Source of the DNA: Chrysiogenales bacterium | GTDB taxonomy: Bacteria > Acidobacteriota > Aminicenantia > UBA2199 | Direction: 5' to 3' | Length of the DNA: 6,528 nt | Assembly (NCBI GenBank): GCA_004525465.1 | Contig: SPCN01000133.1 | Span: forward strand, 1 to 6,528 | Shown here: one piece after another, positions 5,507-6,528 of the stretch | Position numbering within the stretch: position 1 is the stretch's first letter | How the letters are laid out: each line of letters opens with the position of its first letter | Program-made: the position numbers and the translations under genes | The notes under the pieces: model-generated | The model's input: the letters and a program-made list of their open reading frames with translations, nothing else | Databases searched by the model: none | Told to the model about the DNA's origin: nothing

Positions 5507-6528
5507 ATGTTCAAAAAAACTTTTTTTCTAGTGTTACTGATGACTGCACTTATGGTTCTGCCCTGTACGGCCGAATCCATCGAGGGGCTTGCCCTGCACG
5601 TGCAGAAGATCGAGCCCGGCGCGGTCCGTGTCTGGGTCGGGGACCATGTCTCGTCAACCGCGGTATCAGCTATCGCCACCAAGAAAGGCATCGTGGTCAT
5701 CGACAGCACCAACATTCCCAAGCTGGATGAGGCCTTCAGAAAGGTCATCGCCCGCGAGCTGGGGCGCAGCGATTTCAAGTACCTGATCAACACCCATGGC
5801 CATGGCGACCATACCGCCGGCAACGGCGTGTATGCCGATTGCCAGATCATCGCCCAGGAAAATGTCAAGGCCATGATGGAGGAGAGTTTTAAGGATATCC
5901 CCCGGCGCATCGAATGGAACAAAGAATCCCTGAAAGAGCAGAAAGAGCAGCTTGCTTCAGGCAAGATCAAGGAAGAAGAGAAAGCGACTGCCAGCGAACA
6001 GTTGATCATCAGTACTCTGACCGGCGAATACCTGAACTCCTCCCCCAAACCCACTTTCCCGACAAAATCCTTTCAGGACAGGTTGGTGCTGGACTGCGGC
6101 GACGTCACGTTCGAACTGTCCCAGAGCGGCGGCACCCACACCCAAAGCGACATCTTCATCCTGGTCCCGCAAAAAGGTATTTTGTTCACCGGCGACATGA
6201 TGGCCGACAAGTGGCTGACCGACACTCCCGGCTGCCTGGCGACTTTCGCCGTGCGCACCGGCGAGGTCAGGGACTATCCCGTGCTGGTAAAGAACTGGCA
6301 AGCATTGATCGAGCGCAAGGACGAGATCAAACACTATATCACCGGCCATTGGAACGGCGAGCTGAGCCACGAGGGATTCCAGGCCCGCTTCGCTTACCTG
6401 AAAGCGTTGTTGGCCGACGTCGGAGCCGTGAGCAAGCCGGGCGGCGACTTCAATCAATTCATCACGGGCTATTCTCTGAAAGACAAGTTCCCCCAGCTGG
6501 TCGGCAGCCCGGGCATCACCAACCAGGG
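5507..6528 (+). CDS. Exported metallo-beta-lactamase-fold hydrolase, 3' end outside the window
   Basis: The frame is open from ATG 5507 to the right edge (340 codons and two bases) with no stop, so the end is missing. The signal peptide is MFKKTFFLVLLMTALMVLP, with cleavage near CTA22|ES; C20 follows proline and is not a convincing lipobox. The mature part has the full MBL metal set: H97-G-H99-G-D101-H102 (in 'NTHGHGDHTAGN'), H211 ('SGGTHTQSD'), D230 ('LFTGDMM') and H281 ('ITGHWNG'). Two metal ions and hydrolytic activity are therefore likely. 'VSAIATKKGIVVIDST' (about 50-65) is the usual first strand pair. Between the first motif and H211 lies a K/E-rich, helix-prone segment (about 125-170) that lengthens this part. 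The substrate is unknown: candidates include lactones, phosphoesters, sulfate esters, or partners of quinoprotein-linked MBL proteins. A class B beta-lactamase is less likely given the insert and the lack of recognisable B1/B2/B3 signatures beyond the shared motif. Confidence 0.9.
   Translation, partial: MFKKTFFLVLLMTALMVLPCTAESIEGLALHVQKIEPGAVRVWVGDHVSSTAVSAIATKKGIVVIDSTNIPKLDEAFRKVIARELGRSDFKYLINTHGHGDHTAGNGVYADCQIIAQENVKAMMEESFKDIPRRIEWNKESLKEQKEQLASGKIKEEEKATASEQLIISTLTGEYLNSSPKPTFPTKSFQDRLVLDCGDVTFELSQSGGTHTQSDIFILVPQKGILFTGDMMADKWLTDTPGCLATFAVRTGEVRDYPVLVKNWQALIERKDEIKHYITGHWNGELSHEGFQARFAYLKALLADVGAVSKPGGDFNQFITGYSLKDKFPQLVGSPGITNQ

Noticed and set aside
5513..5527. A7 and T7 runs at the beginning of the MBL gene as a frameshift site
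   Set aside because: They are the codons for Lys-Lys and Phe-Phe of the signal peptide, the frame is intact across them, and AT-rich early codons are common.
5410..6054. Minus-strand open frame (214 codons) opposite the MBL-fold gene
   Set aside because: It lies over the MBL frame, which has a ribosome-binding site, signal peptide and HxHxDH motif; the antisense product has no recognisable motif.

Overview
The window is a metagenome-like bacterial segment that is moderately GC-rich and densely coded. Every supported gene lies on the + strand. Most starts have a clear GGAGG-type Shine-Dalgarno site about 7 bases upstream, and four of the five visible start regions encode a classical Sec signal peptide, so a didermic, heterotrophic bacterium is likely. 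The mix of PD40 propeller, exported M1-like peptidase, SMP-30 propeller and exported metallo-beta-lactamase-fold proteins recalls Acidobacteriota or Aminicenantes-type genomes. That placement is inference from gene style, not from any marker gene.

Layout: (1) 1-777, the 3' end of a PD40 (TolB/WD40-like) beta-propeller protein. (2) 830-2488, an exported M1-family (gluzincin) metallopeptidase homologue that keeps its zinc site but appears to have lost the aminopeptidase glutamate and the catalytic tyrosine. (3) 2489-2582, a short gap with a doubtful 25-codon ORF that has its own ribosome-binding site. (4) 2583-2951, a small cytoplasmic cupin of the DHCW-motif type. (5) 2982-3533, a small exported protein of unknown function. 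(6) 3552-5420, an exported three-part protein: LamG/DUF1080-like sandwich, jelly-roll-like middle domain and SMP-30/gluconolactonase-type propeller with its metal ligands in place. (7) 5421-5506, a gap with a GC-rich hairpin. (8) 5507-6528, an exported metallo-beta-lactamase-fold hydrolase that runs off the right edge with no stop codon.

The gaps of 52, 94, 30, 18 and 86 bases and the shared strand suggest one or two transcripts, with 5421-5506 the likeliest boundary. Most products would act outside the cytoplasm. They look like envelope or periplasmic scavenging and housekeeping functions, but no pathway can be named. There are no RNA genes, CRISPR arrays, insertion sequences or phage genes. 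The most interesting points are the altered active site of the M1 homologue and the three-domain architecture of the SMP-30 protein. I see no clear sign of a new defence or mobile system.
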